Positions 1-10,475 of a DNA stretch of 64,000 nt are shown here, one piece after another. The notes beneath the pieces are model-generated. The model was not told the DNA's origin. It did not search any database and was given only the letters and a program-made list of their open reading frames with translations. Position numbers and translations under genes: made by a program. Numbering within the stretch: the first letter of the stretch is position 1; each line of letters begins with the position of its first letter. The stretch covers positions 1-64,000 of the forward strand of contig JAANBB010000056.1 in NCBI GenBank assembly GCA_014621425.1, read 5' to 3'. This DNA is from Cylindrodendrum hubeiense. Lineage: Eukaryota; Ascomycota; Sordariomycetes; Hypocreales; Nectriaceae.

Positions 1-218
1 TGGCGGCCAAGTACGGCAAGACGGAGGCCCAGATCCTGCTGCGCTGGAGCCTGCAGCGTGGCCTCGTGCCGCTGATCAAGAGTGAGACGCCGTCGAGGAT
101 CCTCGAGAATGCGCAGCTGTACGACTTTGAGTTGACCGACGAGGAGGTGGAGGATGTTGCGACTACCGACTATAGCCCGTGTGCTTGGAACCCGTCGGTT
201 GAGCCGCTGGAGAAGTAG
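1..218 (+). CDS. Aldo-keto reductase, C-terminal end (partial)
   Basis: The open frame runs from base 3 to the TAG at 216-218 and gives 71 residues; the start lies left of the window. The stretch QILLRWSLQRG followed by PLIKS and then ILENAQLYDFELTDEEV matches the last strand and helices of aldo-keto reductases. In that family the lysine of the (I/L)(P/I)KS motif contacts the NADP(H) phosphate. These are soluble (beta/alpha)8-barrel enzymes that reduce aldehydes and ketones. The substrate cannot be told from this tail. No intron is seen in the visible part. Confidence 0.85.
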   Translation, partial: AAKYGKTEAQILLRWSLQRGLVPLIKSETPSRILENAQLYDFELTDEEVEDVATTDYSPCAWNPSVEPLEK

Positions 219-543
219 ATAGTGAGTATATCCCGGGATGCCACAGGATATATCAGCTGCAGTTACACTCCTCTCATGGAATCGCCAATATTAACTCAAA
301 AATCAAAGACAAATTGTCAATACTCTCCATGGTTCTGTTAGTGATGGCGGCTATCCAACGACCATTCCTAGAGGCCGTCCCCGCTGACCCCCTTAAGGGT
401 GGTCATGTGATCTCGTTTCCACTTCGCGTCTACACACATGTCAAATCACCCCACAAGCGCGTCTCAACCCAAACAGCCTCCCAGACTCACTCCCTGCGAT
501 CCGAACGCCTCCCGCCTCCACCCGATCAGATGTCGCCGCCACG
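219..543. other. Intergenic: AKR 3' end and promoter of next gene
   Basis: This holds the 3' untranslated part of the aldo-keto reductase and the upstream region of the gene starting at 544. A pyrimidine-rich stretch with several TCCC/CTCC blocks precedes the ATG, as is common in fungal promoters. Nothing else is visible. Confidence 0.5.
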
Positions 544-2256
544 ATGGCCGGCCAGAGGACATTCACGCTGATCCCGCAGCAACCGGGCCGCAATGACTCC
601 CCCGAGCGCCAGTCGCCCGCGGCGCGGCCCATGACGTCCAAGCAGGTCCAGAAGGCCTACAAGGCGGCCAACCGCGCCCCGCGCCTGTCCCGTGCCGAGC
701 GCATCAAGGAGGAGAAGGCCGAGCAAGAGCGCATCCGCAAAGAGTTTGAGAAGGAAAAGGCTTCCGCAAAGGCCAGGGCTGCTCGCGATAAGAAGAAGGG
801 AAAGGAGCAGGCCGAGCGGGACGAGAAGCGTAAAAAGGGACTGCCGACGGTCAGTGTGCGGCCGAGTCAAGATACAATTGCTTGGTTCGTCCGGGGGAAC
901 GGCACTGCGAAGAAGAGAGACTCTGAGGGACGGGGCGTGAGTGCAAGTGAAACCCCTGAGCCGGTGACGCCTTGTCCGGCAAGGGGATTGAAGCTTGGAA
1001 ATATCCTGGAGGAGGGTGATGAGGAGGAGGACGAAACAGTTAAAGAGGACGAGGTGGAAGCAGAAGTGGAACCTCCAGCAAAAACACATCCAGAACCAAA
1101 CCACGGACCAGAGCCAGAAGTTGAAGCCGAAGGAGCAGCACCAGACTTGGACGACCTGGATGAGGAGTTTGAGGACGACCTGGCGTTGGAGTTGCTACAA
1201 GATGTGGAGGCAATCGCCAAGACGACATCGATCCGGAAACCTGAACACAATAATCAACAAACCTCTCCCGTTCTCTTAATAACTACTCCAATCACCCCGC
1301 TCCAACCAAACCTCACGAACCGATACGAGCAAGACCTTGGTCTCCAGAGACAACCCCGAATAGATCCCTCACCACCAAGACCACCTCCCGCCAAACTGGC
1401 CCGCCACAGTCCATCGCCATCACCCTCGCCGCCCCGCCAACAACCCCCCATGAGCACCCAGGCCATCCTCTTCAACTTCGATGACTTCTTCCCCTCGTCG
1501 TCTCAGCAAGCTCGCGAGCTCGAGGAAGAAATCGCAGAGAAGCAACGGTCCACTGCCCGCGAGGCCGCACCAGACAAACCCGAGCAGCCGCAAGCACCGC
1601 CAGAGCCATCACTCCCGGAACCTATTATCGATTCTCCATCGCCCCCGCCGCGCCGCTTCTTCACCTCGTCGGGCTCCCACGAGCTCATGTCGCTCGCGCT
1701 GCATCGCAGTCGCCGCACCGCCGCTCTCGAGCAGATCCAGCAGCGCGAGCGTGAACGCATTCAGGCTGGCATAGCGGTTCGTCAGGCTGAAGCCCGCGCA
1801 CGACGCGACAGGGCGAGGGCTGCAGCAATGGTACCGAGTAAGCCGGTGTTCAAGCCGGAAAAGGCTGTAGAGAGCCAACCACATATAAGGCCTCCAACTG
1901 CAGCAATAACAAATAACAAGCCGGTGGTTAGACCAGAAAGAGTAGTCGAACGCCAACCACAGATAAAGCCTTCGGCTGCAGCAATAACCAACAACAAGCC
2001 GGTGTTGAGGCCAGAAAGGGTGGTCGAACACCAACCAGAAATAAAGCCTCCAGCTGCAGCAATAGCTCACAGCAAGCCGGCGAAACCGGAAAAGGCTACA
2101 GAACGCCAGCAAATAAAGCCTGGGCCGGAGGACAACAAAGAGAACATAGTGCCGCTCGATCCTCCAGCAGGCGGGTTGCAGGTGTTAAGCGCCTCCCAGG
2201 AGACAGAGTATGGAGGGGACTGGGTAGACGAGATAGCCCTCGAGCTGATGATTTGA
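544..2256 (+). CDS. Unknown fungal protein with PCNA-box-like motifs and C-terminal tandem repeats
   Basis: A single exon encodes 570 residues; the ATG at 544 has a good context (GCCACGATGGC). The N-terminus is a long basic/acidic helix rich in K, R and E (residues about 30-100), likely coiled coil, ending in QDTIAWFV. A second hydrophobic motif, QAILFNFDDFF, lies near residue 307. Both resemble degenerate PCNA-interacting boxes (Q-x2-[ILM]-x2-F). The middle is acidic and Pro/Ser-rich, probably disordered. Residues about 433-525 hold 3.5 copies of a 26-residue repeat (KPV..PE(K/R)VVE.QP.IKP). No catalytic domain is seen. A role in DNA replication or repair is an inference from the motifs only. 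The gene is real by length, start context and codon regularity; its function is unknown. Confidence 0.75.
   Translation: MAGQRTFTLIPQQPGRNDSPERQSPAARPMTSKQVQKAYKAANRAPRLSRAERIKEEKAEQERIRKEFEKEKASAKARAARDKKKGKEQAERDEKRKKGLPTVSVRPSQDTIAWFVRGNGTAKKRDSEGRGVSASETPEPVTPCPARGLKLGNILEEGDEEEDETVKEDEVEAEVEPPAKTHPEPNHGPEPEVEAEGAAPDLDDLDEEFEDDLALELLQDVEAIAKTTSIRKPEHNNQQTSPVLLITTPITPLQPNLTNRYEQDLGLQRQPRIDPSPPRPPPAKLARHSPSPSPSPPRQQPPMSTQAILFNFDDFFPSSSQQARELEEEIAEKQRSTAREAAPDKPEQPQAPPEPSLPEPIIDSPSPPPRRFFTSSGSHELMSLALHRSRRTAALEQIQQRERERIQAGIAVRQAEARARRDRARAAAMVPSKPVFKPEKAVESQPHIRPPTAAITNNKPVVRPERVVERQPQIKPSAAAITNNKPVLRPERVVEHQPEIKPPAAAIAHSKPAKPEKATERQQIKPGPEDNKENIVPLDPPAGGLQVLSASQETEYGGDWVDEIALELMI
1840..2120 (+). 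repeat. 78-bp tandem repeat inside the coding sequence
   Basis: Units start with AAGCCGG at 1840, 1918, 1996 and 2074, exactly 78 bases apart, so each adds 26 residues in frame. The last unit is partial and degenerate. Differences between copies are scattered substitutions; the reading frame is kept. Confidence 0.9.
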
Positions 2257-2866
2257 CATGACAGAACGGGGCGTGATTATCTTCTTTTATTGCATGGGAT
2301 AGGGGCATGACATGGCATACACGTCGCATATGGGAACATTCATCATCTTGGCGTTTACAGTAGCAGCCTCACGGAACTGCGTTTATGGATTTGGGGGACA
2401 CATTGGGGCAGCGTTTGTCACTTTCGAGTCGTCGTTTGACACCTGTGTTCGAGGCCAAGCACAAGCACGGATGGTACTTGATGGAGAGATGTTTTTATGA
2501 ATATACTGAATACACTGCAATGGCAATAGTGGGAGTTTGATCCAATTTGATCATTACACTACTGCACCGCTGCGTGGCTGGGCTTTGTGGCTTTTGTGAC
2601 GCCCAAGCAAGGCTCACTTGTCCTCTGGATCACATTCCGTGGACGTGGTTCCACCCGCATCACTGATGCAACAGGCCCATTCCCTGTTATTGTTTACAAC
2701 AACAGAGCCGCTGAGACTTGACCTCGCCTGAAAGAAAACATCTATATAATCACACCCCCTGAACGCCATTCCATGCCCCTGATTCCTCGTCCAATCATGA
2801 TTTCGTTGCTTGATCCCAGAGCCCAGAGCCCAGAGCCCAGATCAAGACCCTCGGTAAACACACGCA
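2257..2866. other. Convergent intergenic region, no gene
   Basis: This lies between the stop of the repeat protein and the stop of the ligase gene on the other strand, so it should hold both 3' untranslated regions. Short open frames occur but none has family resemblance. A CCCAGAG microrepeat sits at about 2816-2840. Confidence 0.5.
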
Positions 2867-4043
2867 TCACAGGAAGATGCCGACCCACTCGCCCTTGGCC
2901 GAAACCTTTGTGTCGCAGCCGTCCACCACACACCGGATCTCGTTGAGGCTCTTCCCTTCAGGGACACGGAAACCCGCACCGTCGGGGTTCGCCTTTGTCG
3001 GCTTGCGGTTCTCGAAGCAGTCGGCACAGTAGACCTAGATGCGCTGTTAGTTATGGATTTATAAAACATGTTAGAGTACACGTACGTGACCGCACTTCTT
3101 CAAGGCCCAGAAGTGGTGCTCGCCGGGCGCTCTCTTCCTCTTCTTGCCACTGGTGGGGCTCGGCGCCACGACCCCGTTGGGATCATAGGCCAGCTCCTCG
3201 TTGCATGCGGGGCAAATGACGATGGTTTCTGATTCCTTCTCGGGGTCGGCGCAGGTATCCCGCGTGAATCCCTCGCGGGTGGGAGGGGCAGGTTCCATGG
3301 GCGGTTTAGGGCTTGGTTCTCGAGGAGGGGCAAAGGCGCTTCTCGATACGTCGAGTTGTGGCTGGTTGAAGGCGCCGCCGATGATATCGGAACCGAGTAT
3401 GCCGGCCAACCGCCGGGTGAGGCCGATGGCAAAGGTGGGGAGCGCTGCTCGTCGGGGCACGGAGCTGATGAATTCGAGCTCGATCAGTTCATCCGGACGC
3501 GGGCGCAGGCGACCACCGAGCCGTCGGCGTAGCGGGTGCGAAGGGTCGTAGGATGGATGGTCGGGGTTCTCGTAGAGGTCGTCGCCGGGGATCCGGCCTT
3601 CAGGGCGGGTTCGTCTGCGTGAGGGGCCGAACGACGGGTCGTCCTCGGGGAGAGTCGGCAGTGAGGTCGATGAAGCTTGGAGCGGCGGCGGGTAAGAAGG
3701 TGCTGTCGCTACGAGCGAGACGTGGTGGCGATGCCCGCTGCGAGTTGGTCCTGCGTGGGTTTCTGCCGCCGTGGTTGTGCGAGAGCGAGCGTCGGGCCTG
3801 CACGGGAGAGTCGGGCTCTTCTGTGAGGTCGATGACGGGAGCAGGCTGCGGCGGCTGCTGGGCGGCGGTTCGGCGTGTGCTGCGTGAGGGCTGCGAGGTG
3901 TTTGGCGTCCCCCCATTGGACCAGCCCTCGGGCATGGGCAGGATGAGGTTGATGCCGTTGTTTGCGAGCCTGTTCGGGCTCGAGTCTATCTGGATGGGGT
4001 CGCTGTCGCTGACAAAGAGCGAGTCCTCGCGGTGGGTAGCCAT
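2867..4043 (-). CDS. RING-type E3, SUMO-targeted ubiquitin ligase-like (Slx5/Slx8/Rfp type), frameshifted
   Basis: The start is the ATG at 4043 (MATHREDSLF). Two SUMO-interacting motifs are visible, VIDLTEEP and FIDLTADSP, flanked by acidic or serine residues. The C-terminus holds a RING: CPAC, then KKCGH joined across an intron (3085-3035, GTACGT..TAG) to VYCADC, and CVVDGC, ending in GEWVGIFL. Proteins with SIMs plus a RING ubiquitinate SUMO-modified nuclear proteins and act in genome stability. The two halves of the first exon are in different frames. One extra C in the CCCC run at 3647-3650 (minus-strand reading) accounts for it: total coding length is 1126, one more than 375 codons. Without it DSP would run straight on to EDDPSF. 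It is either a true disruption or an assembly error. Family call is firm; the exact orthologue is less so. Confidence 0.75.
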
Positions 4044-4957
4044 GCTGCGGGCGAGGTGAGGGCGAGGTGAAGAGCAGGTGGCGTGGTGAGGATGCGAGAC
4101 GAGGCCGAGAATGAATGCCCCGAGATATCGTCTCCGCGGGTGCGCGCCGGCTGTCTCAAGGCAGCCAGGCGGCGTCGAGGGTTCACGACGGCGTGCACCG
4201 CGTGAATTCCGCTCAAGGCAGCGTTGGCGTTGGTGTTGCCACCGGCGTCGATGGCTCGGTGCTCGATCAGGGATGTCGTTGGCGGCGGGACAGAGGTGTC
4301 GTCGAGAGGTCGGCGAGGGCGTCGAGCCGGTATCGTCGTCGTTGTCGTCAAAGATTAGAAGCGTGGCGAGCCGAGTCGACGATATCCGCGGTGGTGGTGA
4401 AGAGGGTTGCGAGTGACAAAGGAGGCAAAAGTCGAGGTGTGCAAGTCGAGACGAATGAAATCCAACGAGGACCGCGGACCCTGTGGACGTTCGCTGCACG
4501 GCAAGGCTGCCACGCAAGGACCCGCCGGCGATAGCGATTTACCCCGCTAGACATGGAGCCCGGGCGCTAATTTGCAGGGGCCCGCTGGCCCGTTGGGCGG
4601 CGATGCTGGTTGAGCTACAGGGCCGGTAGTGAATGAACCACTGAGAGAACGGGGATGTTGATTTCATCATCGGCGCTGGGGCCGAGGGTGGTGATAAGCT
4701 ATTGTTCAGCGAACAATGCCATTGAGTTTGCAGTCAGTCACCGCCAAACACGCATTCCGTGATGCACAACGCTCGTGAAAACGCGGAAATGGAAATCTTC
4801 ATTTTTGTGTAAAAGCCATCCATCTCTGTCCAGCCCAGCCCGTCGATCAGTCTCCCAGGCTTTAATTGTACAGCTATTAAATTGATACCCACTCCTCCTC
4901 TCCCTCTGAATACCGTCTCCGAGGCCGGTCTGCAAACACAACCAAATAGAGAACCGT
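4044..4957. other. Intergenic between two minus-strand genes
   Basis: This contains the promoter of the RING gene (just above 4043) and the 3' region of prp19. It is GC-rich near 4050-4550 with long chance open frames on both strands, none with a recognisable domain, and A/T-richer near 4700-4950. Confidence 0.5.
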
Positions 4958-6599
4958 CTATTCCTTGGCGCCCAAAATGCTCACAACGCCGTCTCCGTTC
5001 ACCGTCACCAGCTTCTTTCCAGACTCTCCCCAGCGGACCGCGATCGCGGGCGTCGCGCTCCTCAGGGGCTCGCTCCAGGCCTTGCTCGACTTGGTGTACT
5101 GGTGCACCGTCACGCCCGAGGCGCCGCCCGTCGCCAGGAACTGACTGCTGTAGTCCCACGCCAAGGACTGCACTGGCCCGCCAGTCTCGAGAACCTTGGC
5201 CACCGCGGCGTCGCCCTCCTTTCGCAGGTCGAAGATGGTCACCATGGTCTGACCCTTGGCCGTGGCCGCAAACCAGAAGCCGTTCTCGGAAAAGGCGAGA
5301 GCCTGGACGGGGGCGCCCAGCTTGAAGACGGCGGCTTGCTCGAGCGTCTTGGTCATGAAGAGCTTGATGTCACCAGAAACGGTACCGGCGGCAAACAGGT
5401 GGCCATCTGGGTGGAAAGCACACGAAGTAAGAGCTAAACGCGGTTAGTTAGGACTGTTAACAAACAAGACTCCACATGTACTCACCAGCATCAGTGTAGG
5501 CACGGCTGGCACGGCTTAGCGAAGCCAGGTCGTAAAAGACAATGCTCTTGTCAGTGCCAACGGAAGCCAGCAGCTCACCACCGGGGTGTACGCTCAAGGC
5601 CGTGACGGCACCAGAGTGCTCGCTCAGTGACGCCAACTCGTTGCCGCCCTCGAAGACCTTGACGGAACCCTGGCCCGTGGCGAAGATCAACTTGGATCCG
5701 GTCCAGAGAGTATCCGTCACCGGCTCGTTGACGGGAACCTGTCGCTCCACCTTGTCCGCGCCGACCGAGTAGATGACGGCCTCGCCTGTCACACCGCCAA
5801 CTGCAGCGTAGTCGCCCTCCAGACCGAGGGATGTCGCCTGGGGAACGGGAAGGGCGTTTGAAGCCTCGACGGCGAAAGAAGACACCTCCTCTGTGCTGAC
5901 CCAGCCTTCGGGAATCGGTCGCTTCTTGCGGCCCTTGGATAACCTGTGACCCCTGTTAGCCTCCTTTCTAGAATATGAACCAGCGCAACCACATACGTCT
6001 GGTGAGTCGCGTCCACGCGCGCAGCCAGCTCCTCGGGAAGCTGCTCGACGCTGTCCACAACCATTTGATCTCCACCGGAACCTCCAGACACGGTGACCTT
6101 GCTCAGCGCGTCCCTGGCCTCGTCTCGCTCCCTCGTCAACCGGGCGATGACTCGGATGGCGGCATCATGCTGGTAGAGGGCCGTGGCAAGCTCCTCGCGG
6201 GTGCGCGCAAGCTGCTCCTTCAGGTTGTACGTCTCGAGCGCGAGCGCGTCCCATTCGTTCTGGAAGGTCGCGAGCAGGGCGGGGATGGAAGTGAGGGTGG
6301 GAGGACGCGGGCGGACGATACGCGACGAGTGGATGGGGAGGAGGTCGTCGCTGGTGAGCCCCTCGCCGGAGCTGGGCTCGGTGCCGTGCTCGCTGATGTA
6401 CTGCTCGATGAGTCGCTTCTCGTAGACGACGCCTGGGAGGAGTCAGCACGATGGGGGCGGTCGAACAGGCAACAGATATACACACCGGACTTCTTAGACA
6501 CGACCGGCTCTTGGGGAGCCTCCCCAGAAACTGTAGACGGAGTCAGCACAACGCGGCGTGGGCGGCGGGACGTGGGAGGTACGAACTTCCACAAAGCAT
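4958..6599 (-). CDS. prp19: Pre-mRNA-processing factor 19, U-box/WD40 E3 ubiquitin ligase
   Basis: Five exons (6599-6587, 6530-6486, 6432-5997, 5943-5486, 5433-4958) join to 475 residues, the usual size for Prp19. The N-terminus MLCGISGEAPQEPVVSKKSG followed by YEKRLIEQYI is the Prp19 U-box. A coiled-coil/tetramerisation region follows (LKEQLARTREELATALYQHDAA). The C-terminal half is a WD40 propeller (for example HSGAVTALSVHPGGELLASVG). Prp19 is the core of the NineTeen Complex, which activates the spliceosome, and also ubiquitinates factors in DNA repair. All introns are 52-56 bases with clear donors (GTTCGT, GTGTGT, GTATGT, GTGAGT). It shares a 448-base promoter region with the divergent OHCU decarboxylase gene. 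Confidence 0.96.
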
Positions 6600-7047
6600 G
6601 GCGACTGCAATTTAAAGCTCGACGGGCCTTCAATTGCTTTCGTTGAAGAGTGATGCGGCTCTCTTTCTAGAAGCCCGGTTGCGACAACGATCTCGCAGTC
6701 GAGATTTTGTCCGTGCATTGACCACCCAAACACGGCAGCTCCAGGTCACGGGGTGATAAGATAAGATACCGATTAGAACAGCCTAATCTGACGCGCTTTA
6801 TCGCGGCCATCTTATCGTCCCCCCGGTGCCGTATCTTTCCCTGTTCCACAGCGGGGAGCACCGCGGCCAATATCATCGCTGTTCTCCGTCATCCGGCCGG
6901 CGGCCATTGAAATATCCCGCCGCGGAAGCCGCCCGTGTGAAGCCCATTTCTGCCACGGACAAGACAAGTATATCCATGTAACCCGCTCTCCGAGCCCGTA
7001 CCTCTCCGTCTGTATTGAACGCCCACCGCCCAGTTTCACAGCCCAGC
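6600..7047. promoter_or_regulatory. Divergent promoter region, prp19 / OHCU decarboxylase
   Basis: 448 bases separate the two start codons. GATAAGATAAGATACCG at about 6755-6771 contains overlapping GATA-type sites (HGATAR), and GCGATAAAG in inverted form lies near 6795. GATA sites bind AreA-type nitrogen regulators, which would suit a purine-nitrogen gene. This is a motif match only. Confidence 0.45.
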
Positions 7048-7635
7048 ATGGGGCTTCCTCCTATCGGCGATCTGCACCTCTGCAATGATGTTTCACAGGC
7101 GCAACTCCTGGACCTCCTCTTCGAGCCCAGCCCGGCCATCCACGAGACGCTCATTCATGTCATCCGCACCGCAGAGTACTTGTCATATCCGGAGCTCATC
7201 GATGCCTGCCACATCCAACTGCTATCTCTGGCCGCCGCCGGCGCTACGGGCGCGATGACGCATCCTGACGCGACCCTCCTGGCCATCCTAGGATCCCACC
7301 CTCGCCTCGGCGCGAAGAAGGTCGACTCTGCGCAGTCAGCTGCCGAGCAGGCGAACCTGCAAGGTGAGGGCCAGGAACTAGGCGTGCTCAACGCCGAGTA
7401 CGAGGCCAAGTTCCCCGGGCTGCGATACGTCGTCTTCGTCAACGGCCGCGGCAGGCCTGAGATAATGCAGGATATGAGGGATAGGATTGCCCGTGGTGAC
7501 TATTCCAAGGAAATCGATGCAGCGTTGCAGGTACGACTGGCCATGTTCCATCGAGGGCGACAGTACGCTAATGATCAACAGGCAATGTGTGACATCGCGA
7601 AGGATCGGGCAGCAAAGCTCGACGCCGAAGAATAA
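7048..7635 (+). CDS. OHCU decarboxylase-like protein (urate/ureide pathway)
   Basis: Two exons (7048-7530 and 7582-7635) give 178 residues. The 51-base intron (GTACGA..CAG) is a multiple of three, so the unspliced frame also stays open. SHPRLGAKK carries the family's active-site histidine region, and LNAEYEAKFPGLRYVVFVNG is the typical central block. The enzyme family decarboxylates 2-oxo-4-hydroxy-4-carboxy-5-ureidoimidazoline to (S)-allantoin, the last step of urate oxidation, often in peroxisomes. No clear C-terminal SKL signal is present (the end is DAEE). The ATG at 7048 was chosen because the sequence before it has only non-ATG starts. Confidence 0.88.
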   Translation: MGLPPIGDLHLCNDVSQAQLLDLLFEPSPAIHETLIHVIRTAEYLSYPELIDACHIQLLSLAAAGATGAMTHPDATLLAILGSHPRLGAKKVDSAQSAAEQANLQGEGQELGVLNAEYEAKFPGLRYVVFVNGRGRPEIMQDMRDRIARGDYSKEIDAALQVRLAMFHRGRQYANDQQAMCDIAKDRAAKLDAEE

Positions 7636-7890
7636 TTGTTGAGACTAAGACGAGCCTGTGAGAGCAAGCGATTTCACGGTATTAGGAGTGGGCAAAGTAA
7701 TAGCTTAGAAGGTATTTACAGTTGAGCTGGATATGCAATTCTGTTGGCACAGCCGTGTTCCTGTTCGCCTAAAACTACATAGTATCATAATCTGATGCAT
7801 AACAAACATGTAAAACTTTTGCATTGCCACCCAAAAAACATCGAGGGACTTATCGCCTGGTGCTTTTGACATCCAAGCAACCAGGGCCGT
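7636..7890. other. Short convergent intergenic region
   Basis: An A/T-rich 3' spacer between the decarboxylase stop and the stop of the minus-strand gene. No feature seen. Confidence 0.4.
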
Positions 7891-9288
7891 CTACCTCGAA
7901 ACCCAACATATGCCGTCTAGTTCATCCAGGTACTCCTCATACGTGCGCTCGTCTTTCCCCTCGGCGCCGGGGGACTCCTGCCCGAACATGACGCTAAAAT
8001 CTGAATATACATTGTCCTGGTCATCGCCCAGCTCGTCCCAGTCGTCAACCTCGGGGTGCATGAACGCGAAGCTGTCCTCTTCGAGATCGTCCAGGTGCGA
8101 TAGCGAAGTGGACGGCCGGAGCTCGGGTGACTGCACGGGGTAGATCCGGGGTGACGTGCGCTTCTCGGTAGCAACGACGTCTGTCGCCGGAAGAGGAAGT
8201 GCGGCAGGGCTAGATAGACGACAGGTAGGAGGTTTGGCATGTGGATGCGGATGGATGTGCTTGGAGGCGACAGGCTGGGGCCGCGTTGGCTGTAGTATTG
8301 GCGATAGCGTTGGGGCCACTATTGAGATGCCGCTGGGCGCCGCCGATACCCGCAGAGACTGTCCAGCCGAAGTGTCCTGGATGCTCTGGGGTCGCCAAGC
8401 TACCTTGGAGCCGGCTTTTGACGCAACGGCGGCGGCTTCTTGGTCCTCTCGTCGGACAATGGGCCCGGGGTGGACCAGGTTAAGTCTCTTGCGTAGGCAG
8501 TTCATGGTGCAGTACCGCAGGAACGAAGTCGCGTGCAGATGAGAGGCTCGTCTCGCGGAATCGAGCGTCGTAGCCATCTTCAAAAACCGCTTGTCGCCCG
8601 AGTCTTGGCCCTCGCGGTTGAGGATATGGGTGGCCGGTTGTGAGTAGGGTTGTGAGAGGCGGCTAGTGATGAGATCGACCCGCAGCCGGCGTTTCTTAGA
8701 GCTCATACCGGCGGTGTTGAAACCGTCGACATCTGAAATACAGCGGCGACGTTTCACACCATGGCATAGACGGGGTGGTGGTTTGGACCGGATGGCGAGC
8801 GGCTGTGTGCTGTCACCCGGGGCCGTAAAGGTGAATGCGGATACGGTGGTGGGATGGGGCCGTGGCAGATGGGTGAGAGTGTGCAGGAGGAATCTCTTTG
8901 GGGGCAGCTTCTTCAAATCGGGTGCCTTTCGGTTCGACTTGTACGGGGCTTCCTTCAACAGTTCCTCCAGCAAGGGATCTGAAGCCGGGCATCTGGGCAC
9001 CTTGGCCAACTCGCTGTCCAAGGCCGGGAGGGAAAGGTCATCGTGACAGCCCATACACGCGTTGTGTCGCCATGTCTCTAACAGGTGGATAGAGCTCTGC
9101 CCGCTTGCCTCTACTTCCATTGCCACAGGTTCCGCTTCGCCTGAAGTGAGAGGACGGGCTCCGCGCGTGGTCAAGGTTCCTCCACCCGGTCCATCCGCTT
9201 TACAACTGCGCAACCGAAGTGAGGATCCAGCTCGGAGGTCGGGGGACGGCCTAGTTAAAAGAGGAAACTTTGAGCAGACCGAGTCCAA
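7891..9288 (-). CDS. Conserved fungal protein of unknown function
   Basis: A single open frame of 465 residues runs from the ATG at 9288; a second in-frame ATG at 9120 (MEVEASGQ) is an alternative start. Three blocks look conserved rather than random. The first is an N-terminal Cys-containing block (ETWRHNACMGCHDDL). The second is a basic block, KKRRLRVDLITSRLSQPY. The third, near residues 235-265, is helical and basic (RASHLHATSFLRYCTMNCLRKR). The C-terminus is strongly acidic (LDDLEEDSFAFMHPEVDDWD). No enzyme domain is recognised. The basic region followed by an acidic tail would suit a nuclear protein, but this is a guess. The 3.2-kb gene-free tract above the start may be its promoter or leader. 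Confidence 0.65.
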   Translation of the reverse strand: MDSVCSKFPLLTRPSPDLRAGSSLRLRSCKADGPGGGTLTTRGARPLTSGEAEPVAMEVEASGQSSIHLLETWRHNACMGCHDDLSLPALDSELAKVPRCPASDPLLEELLKEAPYKSNRKAPDLKKLPPKRFLLHTLTHLPRPHPTTVSAFTFTAPGDSTQPLAIRSKPPPRLCHGVKRRRCISDVDGFNTAGMSSKKRRLRVDLITSRLSQPYSQPATHILNREGQDSGDKRFLKMATTLDSARRASHLHATSFLRYCTMNCLRKRLNLVHPGPIVRREDQEAAAVASKAGSKVAWRPQSIQDTSAGQSLRVSAAPSGISIVAPTLSPILQPTRPQPVASKHIHPHPHAKPPTCRLSSPAALPLPATDVVATEKRTSPRIYPVQSPELRPSTSLSHLDDLEEDSFAFMHPEVDDWDELGDDQDNVYSDFSVMFGQESPGAEGKDERTYEEYLDELDGICWVSR

Positions 9289-10042
9289 TGACGAGAAGAC
9301 GAAGGCCCCGGGGTCGAAAGCGGTTAGGCGAGAATTTGTCGTCGGGCTGTTGCTTGAGGCGTTGGTCAGACCATGCTCTGCTGATTCCCTACGAAATTTG
9401 CAGTCGTGAGTCGTAAGGTGGCCGCTGGACCGGATCCCCGTTGACCGTCTCGCGGCAGGAAGCAGCAGGACTGAGGATCTCTCTTGGCCAGACTGCCAAT
9501 GCGTCCGGGCAGACGCAGCGGTTGCCGCTGAGGGAGCAGAATTGACGAGGAGATGCTGGCGTGATGCTGAGCGCGGAGTGGGGCGCCAGTCGGACCGCGG
9601 AAGAGTGAGGGTCGTGCCGCAGGTTGTGGCCGGCTAAAGTGAAGTGATAGGCGAGCCGCGTTTATCTCTCGTCGTCGCAAAAAGAGCCGCCAGAGTAGAA
9701 ATATGGAGATCAGGAAGAGGATTCAAACAAGAGGCGTCAAGAAAGATGAGGAAGAGAGAGGAGGAGGTTGTCCTCAGATGGGGTCGAAAGCCGAGATGGT
9801 GTGGCCACAAGGATCACGCCGAACCAACTCTACGGTAAATCCGGGGCCGGCACGAGGTGGACCGCAGAGATGGGTCGGATCGTTTGTTCTGGACGAAGCA
9901 GGGAGGTCTGGAGGTCTGGGGCGTGTGTGTGGCGGACGGTAAAGGGCGAGGTACAGTAGTTAGTGCGGCGTGTCGTGGGTGTCGTGTGTTGAGTGTATTA
10001 AGGCAGCCTGTCGTGTGTAACTAGATCTGCAGACCGAAGTAA

Positions 10043-10080
10043 AGGGACAGAGGCAGGGACAGAGGCAGGGACGGAGGCAG
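10043..10080 (+). repeat. 12-bp minisatellite (AGGGACAGAGGC)
   Basis: Three nearly perfect head-to-tail copies of AGGGACAGAGGC, the last with ACGG for ACAG, in the purine-rich tract. Confidence 0.85.
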
Positions 10081-10475
10081 AGACACAGAGAGGCGGAGAA
10101 ACACAAGAGATGGGGTAAAGCCAGGGTGAGTTGGTTGGTTGTCGCAAGTTGACTAGCCATGTAGCTGTAGCCATGATCAACGAGGGGAGGGTGGGCGAGT
10201 GAGTAAGTGAGCCACTTTGGTGGTGACAGAAGGATTGAATGAGTGGAAGGGGGGGGTGGGGGGTGAGAGGGACACGCCGGACTGAAAGCGACAGCAGGAG
10301 GGAGTATGGAGTACGGGCAGCAATACTCTGGCTCTCTATTCGTGCTGGGATTCGCGCTGGGGGGGCGAAAGAGGAGAGCGAGGAAAGGGGACGGCGGCCC
10401 AAAGAGACACAAAAAGAGGGGGCAAAGGCCGCATAGCAGAGAAGGACAAGAGAAGGAGGGGGGGCGGCGGGCTAG

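Noticed and set aside
526..2112. Long minus-strand open frames opposite the 544-2256 gene, one with a repeated aromatic motif
   Set aside because: They are antisense shadows; their repeats come from the 78-bp coding repeat on the other strand.
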